The notes under the pieces are model-generated. The model made no database searches. It was given only the letters and a program-made list of their open reading frames with translations, and was not told the origin of the DNA. Shown in pieces: positions 25,488 through 37,382 of a stretch of 64,000 bases of DNA. The stretch covers positions 2,501-66,500 of the forward strand of contig JASBSS010000015.1 in NCBI GenBank assembly GCA_030148805.1. The letters are read 5' to 3'. A program made the position numbers and the translations under genes. The number at the start of each line of letters is the position of its first letter. The stretch's first letter is position 1. The DNA comes from Thiogranum sp. (GTDB lineage Bacteria > Pseudomonadota > Gammaproteobacteria > DSM-19610).

Positions 25488-25567
25488 AGAGATCGGTTCA
25501 GTGGGAGGGATGTTGGCAGGTTACTGAACCGAAGGAGCACCACAAAACCGGCCAAAACGTTCGTTGC
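25459..25567 (-). ncRNA. Candidate sigma-E-type trans-acting small RNA, about 108 nt
   Basis: No protein gene fits here, yet the minus strand has a full small-RNA layout. A sigma-E-like promoter (25598-25573) predicts a start near 25567. A hairpin follows with a 9-bp stem (25531-25523 with 25502-25494) and a 20-nt loop ending AUCCCUCCC, which complements Shine-Dalgarno sequences. A strong intrinsic terminator ends at 25459. Known sigma-E small RNAs such as MicA and RybB silence outer-membrane protein mRNAs; that role here is inference. No sequence match to 6S, RNase P, SRP or tmRNA was seen. Confidence 0.6.
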
Positions 25568-25572
25568 TTAAA

Positions 25573-25598
25573 CAGACCGGCCGCCGGGCGGAAAGTTC
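25573..25598 (-). promoter_or_regulatory. Sigma-E (RpoE/AlgU)-like promoter
   Basis: Minus-strand GAACTT (25598-25593), exactly 16 bp, then TCTG (25576-25573) within GGTCTG matches the GAACTT-N16-TCTGA pattern of RpoE/AlgU promoters, differing at the last -10 base. No good sigma-70 alternative is present. Confidence 0.55.
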
Positions 25599-25706
25599 AG
25601 CCGGAGAAAAGTTTTTTCCGCTGGCCGGTACGCCCCGGGAACCGCCATCGCCTAGGTTCGACGTGGCCACGCTCGCGCACCCCGTGGCGCCCCCTCGCAA
25701 ATCTTC

Positions 25707-25732
25707 CGCCGAGCGACTACCATCGCTCGGCG
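25707..25732. repeat. Perfect inverted repeat upstream of the cyclophilin gene
   Basis: A 10-bp stem (CGCCGAGCGA / TCGCTCGGCG) surrounds a 6-nt loop, 50 bp before the cyclophilin ATG. There is no T tract. It could be a regulator operator or an RNA hairpin in the 5' leader. Confidence 0.6.
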
Positions 25733-25781
25733 ACGCTGTGATCGTCCCAGTCATCCCCTCATGCTTGCACAGGAAACCGTA

Positions 25782-26381
25782 ATGAAACAGATTGTCTTGT
25801 CTCTGCTAGCCGCTTTGTCGTTGTTCGCCGCCAACCCGCTGCTGGCGGCCAATCCGCAGGTCGTGATGCACACCAGCAAGGGTGACATCACCCTCGAGCT
25901 TTATCCCGAGCAGGCGCCGAAGAGCGTCGAGAACTTCCTCCGCTATGTCCGCGAGGGCGCTTACTCAGGCAGCATCTTTCATCGGGTAATCAAAGGGTTC
26001 ATGATACAGGGCGGGGGTTTCGGCAAGGACCTGCAAAAACTGCCGGTGGCGCATCCGCCGATTGAAAACGAGGCCGACAATGGCCTGAGAAACCAGCGCG
26101 GCACCATCGCCATGGCGCGTACCAGCGACCCCAATTCCGCCACCAACCAGTTTTTCATCAACACCGTCGACAATGATTTCCTCAATTTCACCAGCCGCAC
26201 CCCCCAGGGCTGGGGCTACGCCGTGTTCGGCAAGGTGGTCGAGGGGATGGACGTGGTGGATGCCATCGCCAAGTCGAAGACCGGTGCGCGGGGACCGTTT
26301 CGCAGCGATGTCCCCGAGGAAACCGTGGAAATCGTGAGTGTCGAGCCGCTCGCCGCGCCGAGCGCTGGGGAAAAACCGTAG
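25782..26381 (+). CDS. Periplasmic cyclophilin-type peptidyl-prolyl isomerase
   Basis: Exported prolyl isomerase (PpiA-like) of 199 residues assisting periplasmic folding. The signal peptide is [25 protein letters not shown]; the cyclophilin core follows with [15 protein letters not shown] (catalytic arginine), [24 protein letters not shown] and [15 protein letters not shown]. The ATG at 25782 has AGGA seven bases upstream. The gene is separated by the candidate sigma-E small RNA from ilvD; periplasmic folding factors are often part of the sigma-E response, which makes the pairing suggestive, but no sigma-E promoter was seen for this gene. Confidence 0.93.
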   Translation: MKQIVLSLLAALSLFAANPLLAANPQVVMHTSKGDITLELYPEQAPKSVENFLRYVREGAYSGSIFHRVIKGFMIQGGGFGKDLQKLPVAHPPIENEADNGLRNQRGTIAMARTSDPNSATNQFFINTVDNDFLNFTSRTPQGWGYAVFGKVVEGMDVVDAIAKSKTGARGPFRSDVPEETVEIVSVEPLAAPSAGEKP

Positions 26382-26447
26382 CGTCGCCCCCCGGCGCCTA
26401 TCGCCGCGAGCCGCCGGGTTCCCGAGGGCAACCGAGGCGCCTGCCGC

Positions 26448-27326
26448 TCACTGGGCCGCGGTGAGCCAGAGAGTCACCCGACGACTGCGCGGCGCATTGG
26501 CCTCCTGGGCCAAGTCGCCGGCACCAGCTGCACCAAAATGACGCATTTCGATGGCGGTTCGCGGCACGCCGCGCCAGCGCAGATAGCGGGCCACGCTTTC
26601 CGCCCGCTTGCGCGACAGGCGCAGGTTGTAGGCGGCCTGCCCGGTGCCGTCGGCAAAACCGCCGAGCACCACGCGCATGTCCTTTCGTTGGCGCCAACGG
26701 CGGGTCACCTCGGCCAGTGTCCGGCGCGCCGCGGCGTCCAGATTGAAACTGTTGTGGCTGAAATAGATGTTTTCACTCTCCAGCACGGTGAAGTCGAGTT
26801 GCGGCAAGCCATCGGCACAGGCGATGAACTCGGGCAGAACCTGAAGAAAACGTAATGGCGAGAGAATGACCCTGGCCGCGGCGTCCGGGCGGTTTTCGGG
26901 CACCAGTTCGATCATCGTCTGCATGCCGGATTCCAGGGCCCGATAGACCTGCAGCGTCTGGGCGGCGGGCAACACCACGGGGGCGGCGTCGGCGCGCGGC
27001 GCGAACGCGCCCAGGACGCGCGCGGCGAACCCGTGCTTCCAGGGCGGCGGCTGGGAAACCACGCGCACCCGGTCGAGGCGGCCGGTCTTGAGTTCGGTGG
27101 ACAACGACAAGGCCAGGGCGCGGCCGGGTTGCTGCTCGAATCTCACCTGGCCGAAGTGCGTGATGCCTTGTTGCAGCACACAGCGCTGCGGCCGCGTCTG
27201 CACCTGCCAGGCGGCCTCTTCCCAACTTGTCTGAAATACCTGGTATTGCGCCGTCGCCGGGGCGCTGCGCAGCGTCGCGGACAGGCACAGGGCGCAGCCG
27301 GTGGCGAATAAAACTCCCTTCTCCAT
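26448..27326 (-). CDS. MotY-like OmpA family protein
   Basis: Exported protein of 292 residues. After a signal peptide (LFATGCALCLSATLRSAPATA) comes an N-terminal domain resembling MotY (SWEEAAWQVQTRPQRCVLQQGITHFGQVRFEQQPGRALALSLS). A C-terminal OmpA domain that binds peptidoglycan follows (NLDAAARRTLAEVTRRW, GGFADGTGQAAYNLRLSRKRAESVARYL). MotY forms the T-ring holding sodium-driven flagellar stators in Vibrio and Pseudomonas; no flagellar gene adjoins, so that role is inferred. An in-frame extension to 27485 is possible but lacks a signal sequence; 27326 is preferred although its ribosome site is weak. Confidence 0.75.
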   Translation of the reverse strand: MEKGVLFATGCALCLSATLRSAPATAQYQVFQTSWEEAAWQVQTRPQRCVLQQGITHFGQVRFEQQPGRALALSLSTELKTGRLDRVRVVSQPPPWKHGFAARVLGAFAPRADAAPVVLPAAQTLQVYRALESGMQTMIELVPENRPDAAARVILSPLRFLQVLPEFIACADGLPQLDFTVLESENIYFSHNSFNLDAAARRTLAEVTRRWRQRKDMRVVLGGFADGTGQAAYNLRLSRKRAESVARYLRWRGVPRTAIEMRHFGAAGAGDLAQEANAPRSRRVTLWLTAAQ

Positions 27327-27433
27327 GAGATCTATTTCGACGCCCTGAGGCGCGCCTTGAGCGGGTCGCTTTCTGCCGCTGGCCTGTTCATAATCGCACC
27401 TCTTGTTCGCCGAATCGACGAGGCCGTCCGGCC

Positions 27434-28600
27434 ATGCACACGACGCCAACTCTGCTGCAGATGATTGAGGGACTGATCGCCACACCTTCGGTCAGCAGCG
27501 TCAGTCCGCAATACGATCAGAGCAACCGCGCGGTCATCGACCTGCTCGCCAACTGGCTGGAGGATCTCGGCTGGCGGGTGCGGATCCAGCCGGTGGCGGA
27601 AGGCTCCGACAAAGCCAACCTGATCGCGACCCTGGGCAGCGGGCCGGGCGGACTGGTGCTGGCCGGGCATACCGACACCGTGCCCTACGACGCCGGCCGC
27701 TGGCAGCACGATCCGTTCAAGCTGACACGGCGCGACAATCGCCTGTACGGGCTGGGCACCTCGGATATGAAAGCCTTTCTCGCCCTGGCGATCGAGGCGG
27801 CGGGCCACTACACCGCGGATCAATTCAAGGAGCCGCTCATCCTGGTGGCCACGGCCGACGAGGAGAGTTCCATGGCCGGTGCCCGCGCGCTGGTGACCGC
27901 CGGTCAGCCGCAGGCGCGCTACGCGGTGATCGGCGAACCCACCGGCCTGCGGCCGGTCCGGCTGCACAAAGGCATCATGATGGAGAGCATTTGCCTGCGC
28001 GGCCGTTCCGGACATTCCAGCGATCCGGCACTCGGCAACAGCGCGTTGGAAGGCATGCGACTGGTGCTCAACGAACTGGCGTCCTGGCGCGATGAGTTGC
28101 AGGCGCGCCACCAGAACCCGCTGTTCCGGGTACCGGTGCCGACGCTCAATCTGGGACATATCCACGGCGGCGACAACCCCAATCGCATCTGTCCGGAGTG
28201 TGAGCTGCATATCGACTTGCGGCCGCTGCCCGGCATGTCCCTGGACGAATTGCGCGCCACCCTGCAACAGCGCCTCCAGCGCGCGATCGCCGACAGCGGG
28301 CTGAGCCTGCAATGCCGGCCCTTGTTCGAGGGCACCCCGGCGATGGAGACGCCGGCGGGTTCACAGATCGTGCGCGCGACCGAGGCGCTCACAGGCTACG
28401 ACGCCGCGGCCGTCGCGTTCGGCACCGAGGGCCCCTATTTCAACGAATTGGGTATCGACACCGTCATCCTGGGACCGGGAGACATCGATCAGGCCCACCA
28501 GCCCGATGAGTACCTGGCCGAAGCGCGTATCGAGCCGTCGCTGGCACTGCTGCGGGACCTGATCGGCCGCTTTTGCATCGCGCCGACGGCACCCGAGTGA
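27434..28600 (+). CDS. argE: Acetylornithine deacetylase
   Basis: M20 metallopeptidase-fold enzyme that hydrolyses N-acetylornithine to ornithine in the linear arginine pathway. The 388-residue product shows the metal motifs VLAGHTDTVPYDAG (about residue 77), GLGTSDMKAFLAL and TADEESSMAGAR with the catalytic glutamate. IHGGDNPNRICPECELHIDLRPLPG marks the dimerisation domain. It is divergent from the MotY-like gene and 115 bp upstream of argA. Having both argE and argA implies net acetylglutamate synthesis by ArgA rather than recycling by ArgJ, although argJ elsewhere cannot be excluded. Confidence 0.93.
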   Translation: MHTTPTLLQMIEGLIATPSVSSVSPQYDQSNRAVIDLLANWLEDLGWRVRIQPVAEGSDKANLIATLGSGPGGLVLAGHTDTVPYDAGRWQHDPFKLTRRDNRLYGLGTSDMKAFLALAIEAAGHYTADQFKEPLILVATADEESSMAGARALVTAGQPQARYAVIGEPTGLRPVRLHKGIMMESICLRGRSGHSSDPALGNSALEGMRLVLNELASWRDELQARHQNPLFRVPVPTLNLGHIHGGDNPNRICPECELHIDLRPLPGMSLDELRATLQQRLQRAIADSGLSLQCRPLFEGTPAMETPAGSQIVRATEALTGYDAAAVAFGTEGPYFNELGIDTVILGPGDIDQAHQPDEYLAEARIEPSLALLRDLIGRFCIAPTAPE

Positions 28601-28715
28601 ACCGCCGCGACCGTCTTTCGCCCCTTCCCCCACCTTCACCGCCGCCCGGCACACGCCCCTGCCTGGTTATGCAAAGGCTGGTATTGCTTCGAGTTTTATT
28701 GGTAATCTAGCCGTC

Positions 28716-30041
28716 ATGCCCAAAAAACAGAATAACCAACAGCAGACGTTTGTCGCCGACATCCGCCAAGCCGCACCCTATATACAAGCCCATCGCGGCG
28801 CCACGGTGGTCATCAGCTTCGGCGGCGAAGCGCTGTGCGAGGACTTCGAGCGCCTGGCCCACGACATCAATCTGCTGACCACCCTGGGCATCCGTCTGGT
28901 GCTGGTGCACGGCGCGCGCCCCCAGATCGAACAGCGCCTGAAACAACGTGGGGCCGAAATTCGTTACGTCAACGGCTTGCGCGTGACCGACGACGCGGCC
29001 CTGGCGAGCGTCAAGGACGCCGTCGGCAGCCTGCGTGTCGACATCGAGGCGCAACTGTCGATGGGCAGCGCCGGGGCCGGCGTGAATGGCAGCCGCGTCG
29101 GTATCAGCAGCGGCAATTTCGTCATCGCCAAACCCCTGGGGGTGCGTGACGGGGTGGATTATTGCCACACCGGAGAAGTCCGGCGGGTCGACGCGACCGG
29201 TATCCACCAGCAGCTGGACGCCGGGCGCATTGTGCTCCTGCCGCCGATCGGCTACTCGCCCACCGGGGAGATCTTCAACCTCAGCGCCGAGGAGGTCGCC
29301 GGCGCCGCGGCGGTGGCGTTGCACGCGGACAAACTGGTGCTGCTGGTCGAGGGCGTGGGGCTGCGCGACAGTCGACGCCAGCACATCCATCAGTTGTCGC
29401 TACTGGAGGCCGAACAACTGTTGCGCGCGCGGCGCAGCCTCAGCGAGGAATGGCGCCGCCATCTGCTCAACGCCATCGACAGCTGTCGCCGCGGCGTCAA
29501 GCGCGCGCACCTGATCGAGCGCCAACTCGACGGCGGCCTGTTGTTGGAACTGTTCACCCGCGACGGCGTCGGCACCCTGATCAGCGCCGAGCTCTACGAG
29601 GGCCTGCGTGCCGCCAGCATCGACGACGTGGTCGGCATTCTCGATCTGATCGCGCCGCTGGAAACACAGGGCGTACTGGTGAAACGCTCGCGCGAACTGC
29701 TGGAAATGGAGATCGATCATTTCCTGGTGGTCAAACGCGACGGCATGATCATCGCCTGCGCCGCGCTCTACCCCTATGAGGGCGCCATCGCCGAGCTGGC
29801 CTGCGTCGTGGTACACCCGGATTACCAGGCCCACGGGCGCGGCGACAGCCTGTTGCGTGCCATCGAACAACGCGCCCGCGCCCAGGGGATAAGGCGGCTG
29901 TTCGTCCTCACCACGCACACCTCACACTGGTTTCGCGAACGCGGCTTCGAATCGATAGACATTGCGGCGCTACCGGTGAAAAAACGTGAAATGTACAACT
30001 ATCAGCGCAATTCGCGGGTGTTCATAAAGGCGATCGACTGA
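28716..30041 (+). CDS. argA: Amino-acid N-acetyltransferase (N-acetylglutamate synthase)
   Basis: First arginine-pathway enzyme, transferring acetyl from acetyl-CoA to glutamate. The 441-residue protein joins an amino-acid kinase-like regulatory domain (about 20-280, VVISFGGEALCEDFE and LVLVHGARPQIEQRL), where arginine usually inhibits, to a C-terminal GNAT domain (about 300-430, ELACVVVHPDYQAHGRGDSLLRAIEQRARAQGIRRLFVLTT). It follows argE by 115 bp. Its stop overlaps the cpdA start by one base (TGATG), so the two are coupled. No ArgR box was evident upstream. Confidence 0.95.
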   Translation: MPKKQNNQQQTFVADIRQAAPYIQAHRGATVVISFGGEALCEDFERLAHDINLLTTLGIRLVLVHGARPQIEQRLKQRGAEIRYVNGLRVTDDAALASVKDAVGSLRVDIEAQLSMGSAGAGVNGSRVGISSGNFVIAKPLGVRDGVDYCHTGEVRRVDATGIHQQLDAGRIVLLPPIGYSPTGEIFNLSAEEVAGAAAVALHADKLVLLVEGVGLRDSRRQHIHQLSLLEAEQLLRARRSLSEEWRRHLLNAIDSCRRGVKRAHLIERQLDGGLLLELFTRDGVGTLISAELYEGLRAASIDDVVGILDLIAPLETQGVLVKRSRELLEMEIDHFLVVKRDGMIIACAALYPYEGAIAELACVVVHPDYQAHGRGDSLLRAIEQRARAQGIRRLFVLTTHTSHWFRERGFESIDIAALPVKKREMYNYQRNSRVFIKAID

Positions 30042-30847
30042 TGGCGGTCTCGGCCAGCCGCACCCCGGTGCTGCGAATCGCGCAGATTACCGACACCCAT
30101 TTGCACGCCGACCCCGAGGGCCGGCTGCTGGGGCTCAACACCCGCGCCTGCCTCGAACAGGTGGTCGCGCTCGCAACCCGCCGTCAGCCGCAGCTGACGG
30201 TCGTCACCGGCGATTTGACCCATGACGCTTCGCCCCAGGCTTATCGTCATCTGGAGCGGATCTTCGCCCGGCTGGGCACGCCCGTCTATTGCCTGCCGGG
30301 CAATCACGACGAGCGCGACGCCTTGCGCGTCAACCTCAACGCCGCCCCCTGCCACAGCCAACCCCACCTGCACATCGGCGGCTGGCTGCTGGCCTTCGTC
30401 GACTCCACGGTCGCCGGCGCCGAAGGCGGGCACCTGGCGGACGAGGAACTGCGGCGGCTGGATACGACCCTGGAGCAATCGGCCTCCCTGCCCACGATCA
30501 TCTGGCTGCACCATCAACCGGTCAAGGTGGGCAGTCGTTGGCTCGACACCATGGCGGTCGACAACGCGGAGGCGTTTTTTCGCATCGTCGATCGGCACCC
30601 GCAAGTGCGCGCCGTGGTATGGGGACACGTGCACCAATGCTTCGAGCAACAGCGCAATCAGGTCGCGCTGCTGGCCACGCCCTCGACCTGTATCCAGTTC
30701 CAGCCGCTGAGCGAGGAATTCGCGATCGATCCCTCTCCTCCCGGCTACCGCTGGATCGATCTGTACAGCGACGGCACCCTGCGCACCGGCGTCGAACGCC
30801 TGGAGGCCGTTCCCGGCGCGCTCGAAACGCGCAGCAGCGGCTACTAG
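30041..30847 (+). CDS. cpdA: 3',5'-cyclic-AMP phosphodiesterase
   Basis: Class III metallophosphoesterase that hydrolyses cAMP. The 268-residue product shows the dinuclear metal motifs in order: QITDTHLHAD, VVTGDLTHDAS, LPGNHDERDAL, IWLHHQPV and VVWGHVHQCFEQ. It is coupled to argA by a one-base overlap, an unusual link between arginine synthesis and cAMP turnover. Its stop codon overlaps that of the convergent AstE-like gene (shared CTAG). The family also contains other cyclic-nucleotide or phospholipid enzymes, but length and motifs suit CpdA. Confidence 0.9.
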   Translation: MAVSASRTPVLRIAQITDTHLHADPEGRLLGLNTRACLEQVVALATRRQPQLTVVTGDLTHDASPQAYRHLERIFARLGTPVYCLPGNHDERDALRVNLNAAPCHSQPHLHIGGWLLAFVDSTVAGAEGGHLADEELRRLDTTLEQSASLPTIIWLHHQPVKVGSRWLDTMAVDNAEAFFRIVDRHPQVRAVVWGHVHQCFEQQRNQVALLATPSTCIQFQPLSEEFAIDPSPPGYRWIDLYSDGTLRTGVERLEAVPGALETRSSGY

Positions 30848-31887
30848 TCGCTGCTATCGGCCGCCCGTTGGCCGGGCAACGGGTAGCGTTCCATGAGATA
30901 GCCCAGGCAGTCCTGGCGGATCACCCTTTCATCGAGGGTGAACATGGACGGCATGAGCGTGCGCCGGGTGCGCAACATATTCTGCTCGAGATAGAAAAAC
31001 CGCGCGGCCACATCGTTGCCCTGCTCGTCGAGCGCCTGCAGCGGCATCCCTTCCACCCCATCGACATACGCCAAGGTGGTACCGGCGGGAAGCTCGCGGA
31101 AATTGAGGTGGTCGAGATCGTCGATAAAGCCGATGTCGACGGCCTTGTCGCCGAAGCCGAAACTGTAAGCCCGCGGAACCCGCACGATCGCCACGGTATG
31201 GAACAGATCGACATCCTGCGGCGGCAGCGGTTGCGAGGACAACTCGGCCAGGTGCAGGCACGCGTCGACGAACTCCAGTGCCCGCTGTTCGCCGAAGGAC
31301 TGTCCGGCTTTTCCGCACTCCACCGTAACCGCGGGACACAGCTGCGCGAAAGCCATCGATTGCACCCCGCGCGGCCTGGTGAAGTAGACCAGGGTGCGGC
31401 TGAACAGACCGGCAAGACGCAAAAAGCGATTGTCCACCTGGTTGACGCAAGCGTAATGCGGATTGATCCCGGTGTTGTTGTGAAGGTCGATACTGGCGAA
31501 CGGACGGCGCCCGCGCATCAGCTCGACGACCTCGGCCATCATGCGTTTTTCCGGGCAATCGTCAACGTCGCTGCCGGGCCAGACCCGGTTGTAATCGGGC
31601 TGCCCGGCGAGGCGCCGCAGGCCATCGCGTGCGGCCTCGACATTGCCGATGAAAAAACTCAGGGCGCGCGGCAGTTCCTTGTCCCGATAACGCCTGAGCA
31701 ATGCCTGCAACGCGCTCAGACCGGTGGTTTCATTGCCGTGCAGCAACAAGGAAAGAAACAGGGGCTGTTCGCGCCTACCGGGCAGATGTACCAGCGACGG
31801 GCCGCGCAAAAGGTCGGCCAGTTGCTCGGGACGCGCTTCGAGCAAACCCGGCGGGAGGGTTTCATATTGGTTCAACAGACTTCCCAT
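30844..31887 (-). CDS. AstE/aspartoacylase-like M14 family metallohydrolase
   Basis: Zinc-dependent amide hydrolase of 347 residues related to succinylglutamate desuccinylase and aspartoacylase. Zinc ligands are in LLLHGNETTGL (HxxE) and the downstream histidine in SIDLHNNTGINPHYAC; AVTVECGKAGQS carries the catalytic glutamate. No other ast genes are present, so arginine succinyltransferase catabolism is unlikely. It lies 6 bp downstream of a GCS2-type ligase on the same strand, suggesting both act on one small amide or dipeptide. The exact substrate is unknown. Confidence 0.8.
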   Translation of the reverse strand: MGSLLNQYETLPPGLLEARPEQLADLLRGPSLVHLPGRREQPLFLSLLLHGNETTGLSALQALLRRYRDKELPRALSFFIGNVEAARDGLRRLAGQPDYNRVWPGSDVDDCPEKRMMAEVVELMRGRRPFASIDLHNNTGINPHYACVNQVDNRFLRLAGLFSRTLVYFTRPRGVQSMAFAQLCPAVTVECGKAGQSFGEQRALEFVDACLHLAELSSQPLPPQDVDLFHTVAIVRVPRAYSFGFGDKAVDIGFIDDLDHLNFRELPAGTTLAYVDGVEGMPLQALDEQGNDVAARFFYLEQNMLRTRRTLMPSMFTLDERVIRQDCLGYLMERYPLPGQRAADSSD

Positions 31888-31893
31888 GAGCGC

Positions 31894-34986
<3,093 letters not shown>

Positions 34987-35111
34987 ATTGGAGTTCCTGC
35001 CGCCCCTGCCGACGAAATCGTTGAATACCCAACCATTCTATGCGATTTTACACGCCAGCCGCCAGCGCCCCACCGGGTCGGCGGCGTTTTGTTTGCAGCC
35101 CACAACAACTT

Positions 35112-37373
35112 GTGAATATTAGACATTTATCCCTGCTCCTCGGCTTGTTGGGTGCGTCGGCGCTAGGTCGGGCCGAGCAGACACTGTCCAGCGCCTACCA
35201 CTACAGCAGCAGCAGCGGCGATGTCTATGCGCCGACCTCGGCCTGGGCGGTATGCCCGCCATTGCCGGATCGGGACTACGATCTGAGCTACCAAGGTCCG
35301 GATGATCAGGCTCCGACCTATTTATCGGGCACCATGGCGGAACGAACCGGCGACGGGCGCCTCAAGTTGTTCGGCGACGCCGAGGCGCGTCGCGGCGCCC
35401 AGCGCCTGCGCGCCTCGCGCTTGATCTACGACGAAGCCGAGGGCACGGTCGAGGCCGACGGCGATGTCGTCTATGACGAACCGACGTTGAACATCACCGG
35501 CACCGACGGCAAATTCTGGTTGCACCAGGATCGGGGTGAACTGTTCACCACCCATTTCTGGTTCTATGCGCGCCACGGCCGCGGCGAAGCGAAAAAGGCC
35601 TATCTGCTCAAACCGGGGGTCAGCCGCTACAAGAAGGTGATGTACACCACCTGCCCGCTGGGCAGCAACGCCTGGAGCCTGCGCTCCACTAAAGTGGAAC
35701 TCGACCAGAACACCGGCACCGGCACGGCGCGCAATGCCCGTCTCAACATCAAGGACGTGCCGATCATGTACCTGCCCTATGTCTCGTTTCCCATCGACGA
35801 TCGGCGTAAAACCGGGCTTCTACTGCCGGTTTTCGGCTCCTCGGATAATTCGGGCTTCGAGCTGAAAACGCCCTTTTACTGGAATATCGCCCCCAATTAC
35901 GATTTCCTGCTGACCCCACGTTTTCTCCAGGATCGCGGCACCCAGCTCAACAGCGAATTCCGCTTCCTGCAACCCTGGCAGGACGGGCTGGTGCGCTTCG
36001 AGTACCTGAACAAGGACAACCTCACCGAACAACGCCGCAGCCGCTTTACTTTGCGCGACGACATGCGCTTTAACCGCAACCTGACGGCCTATGTCGACTA
36101 CGACCGGGTTTCCGACCAGGACTACATCACCGACCTGGGCGATTCGCTCAGCCTGGCCAGCGTGACCTACCTCCAGCAGAGCGCCGGCGTGGAATACACC
36201 ACCGACTGGTGGCAGCTCGGCCTGCAAGCCGATGATTTTCAGACCGTCGACCGGACCATCGCTCCACAGGCACGGCCCTATCAGCGCTTGCCACGGCTAA
36301 GTTTCGAGGCCGTCTCGCCCTACACCCCCGCAGGCATCGAAAGCCATTTCACGAGCGAACTGGTGCGCTTTGACGACAGCACTCGCGTGACCGCCGAGCG
36401 TGCCGACCTGTCACCCAGCCTGAGCTGGCCGTATCGCAGCTCGGCGCTGGACAGCACCCCGACGCTGGGGCTGCGCTACACCGCCTATGAGCTACACGAT
36501 CAGGCCGCGGGCCAACCTTCCACGCTGACCCGCAGTACGCCTTTTTTCAGTCTCGACAACACCCTCTATCTGGAACGCGGCATGTCGATCTTCGGCCAGG
36601 CGTATACCCAGACCCTCGAGCCGCGCCTGTTCTATCTCTACGTCAAGGGCCAGAACCAGGACGATATTCCCTTGTTCGACACCAGCGTGCCGACTTTCAG
36701 CTACCGTGAACTATTCGAGGACAATCGCTTCAACGGCGCCGACCGCATGGGGGATGCCAACCAGGCGGCGCTGGCGGTGACCACCCGATTCCTCGATCCG
36801 GACACCGGCGCCGAACGGCTGCGCGCCTCTGTCGGCCAGTTGTTCTACTTCGCCAACCGCAACGTCACGCTCAACAACACCGCGGCGCAAACCAACGGCG
36901 AGTCGAACGTGGCCGGAGAACTGGAAATGGTCCTGTCACGCGCCTGGACCGGCAAGGCCGATCTGATCTGGGATCCCCACGATTTCACCACCGAGCGCGC
37001 CAACGCGCGCATCCAGTACCACCCCGGCTTTCGAAAAATAGCCAATCTGTCGTACCGTTATCTGCGCAACGAGCAAAGTCAGATCGACGCCTCGATCCTC
37101 TGGCCATTGAGCCCGTCGTGGCACGTCATCGGTCGCTGGTACTACGATCTGGACGAGAGCAAGCGCCTGGAGACCCTCGCCGGTATCGAGTACGACAGTT
37201 GCTGCTGGGGCCTGCGTTTCATTGCCCGCGACTACGTCGACAGCAGCGGCAGCTCCAACAACCGCGTGTACATGGCGCAGATCGTTCTCAAGGGTCTGGC
37301 AACTTTCGGCAGCAAGATCGAGTCTGTACTGGAAGATGGTATCCTAGGCTATACCGAACGCCCCGAAGACTGA
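35112..37373 (+). CDS. lptD: LPS-assembly outer-membrane protein LptD
   Basis: Outer-membrane translocon subunit that inserts lipopolysaccharide into the outer leaflet together with LptE. The mature chain has an OstA domain (about residues 70-200) and a C-terminal 26-strand barrel. The cysteines used for the two interdomain disulfides are present: one in WAVCPPLPD, one in YTTCPLGSN and the CC pair in YDSCCWGLRF. A longer frame from 35040 adds 24 residues before the signal peptide; the GTG at 35112 gives a normal signal sequence, but no good ribosome site marks either. It leads lptD-surA-pdxA-rsmA. Confidence 0.93.
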   Translation: MNIRHLSLLLGLLGASALGRAEQTLSSAYHYSSSSGDVYAPTSAWAVCPPLPDRDYDLSYQGPDDQAPTYLSGTMAERTGDGRLKLFGDAEARRGAQRLRASRLIYDEAEGTVEADGDVVYDEPTLNITGTDGKFWLHQDRGELFTTHFWFYARHGRGEAKKAYLLKPGVSRYKKVMYTTCPLGSNAWSLRSTKVELDQNTGTGTARNARLNIKDVPIMYLPYVSFPIDDRRKTGLLLPVFGSSDNSGFELKTPFYWNIAPNYDFLLTPRFLQDRGTQLNSEFRFLQPWQDGLVRFEYLNKDNLTEQRRSRFTLRDDMRFNRNLTAYVDYDRVSDQDYITDLGDSLSLASVTYLQQSAGVEYTTDWWQLGLQADDFQTVDRTIAPQARPYQRLPRLSFEAVSPYTPAGIESHFTSELVRFDDSTRVTAERADLSPSLSWPYRSSALDSTPTLGLRYTAYELHDQAAGQPSTLTRSTPFFSLDNTLYLERGMSIFGQAYTQTLEPRLFYLYVKGQNQDDIPLFDTSVPTFSYRELFEDNRFNGADRMGDANQAALAVTTRFLDPDTGAERLRASVGQLFYFANRNVTLNNTAAQTNGESNVAGELEMVLSRAWTGKADLIWDPHDFTTERANARIQYHPGFRKIANLSYRYLRNEQSQIDASILWPLSPSWHVIGRWYYDLDESKRLETLAGIEYDSCCWGLRFIARDYVDSSGSSNNRVYMAQIVLKGLATFGSKIESVLEDGILGYTERPED

Positions 37374-37382
37374 GTTGAGAAG

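Noticed and set aside
25440-25600. 6S RNA, RNase P RNA, SRP RNA or tmRNA in the ilvD-cyclophilin gap
   Set aside because: Compared from memory with conserved blocks of these RNAs; none matched, and the predicted length is too short for RNase P or tmRNA.
25521-25754. 77-residue minus-strand frame over the candidate small RNA
   Set aside because: No ribosome site, no domain, low-complexity composition; it would overlap the sigma-E-like promoter.
28684-28708. Promoter TTGCTT / TAATCT before argA
   Set aside because: The spacer is only 13 bp, too short for sigma-70.
30844-31887. AstE of an arginine succinyltransferase pathway
   Set aside because: No astA, astB, astC or astD nearby, and the neighbour is a GCS2-type ligase, so only the superfamily is assigned.
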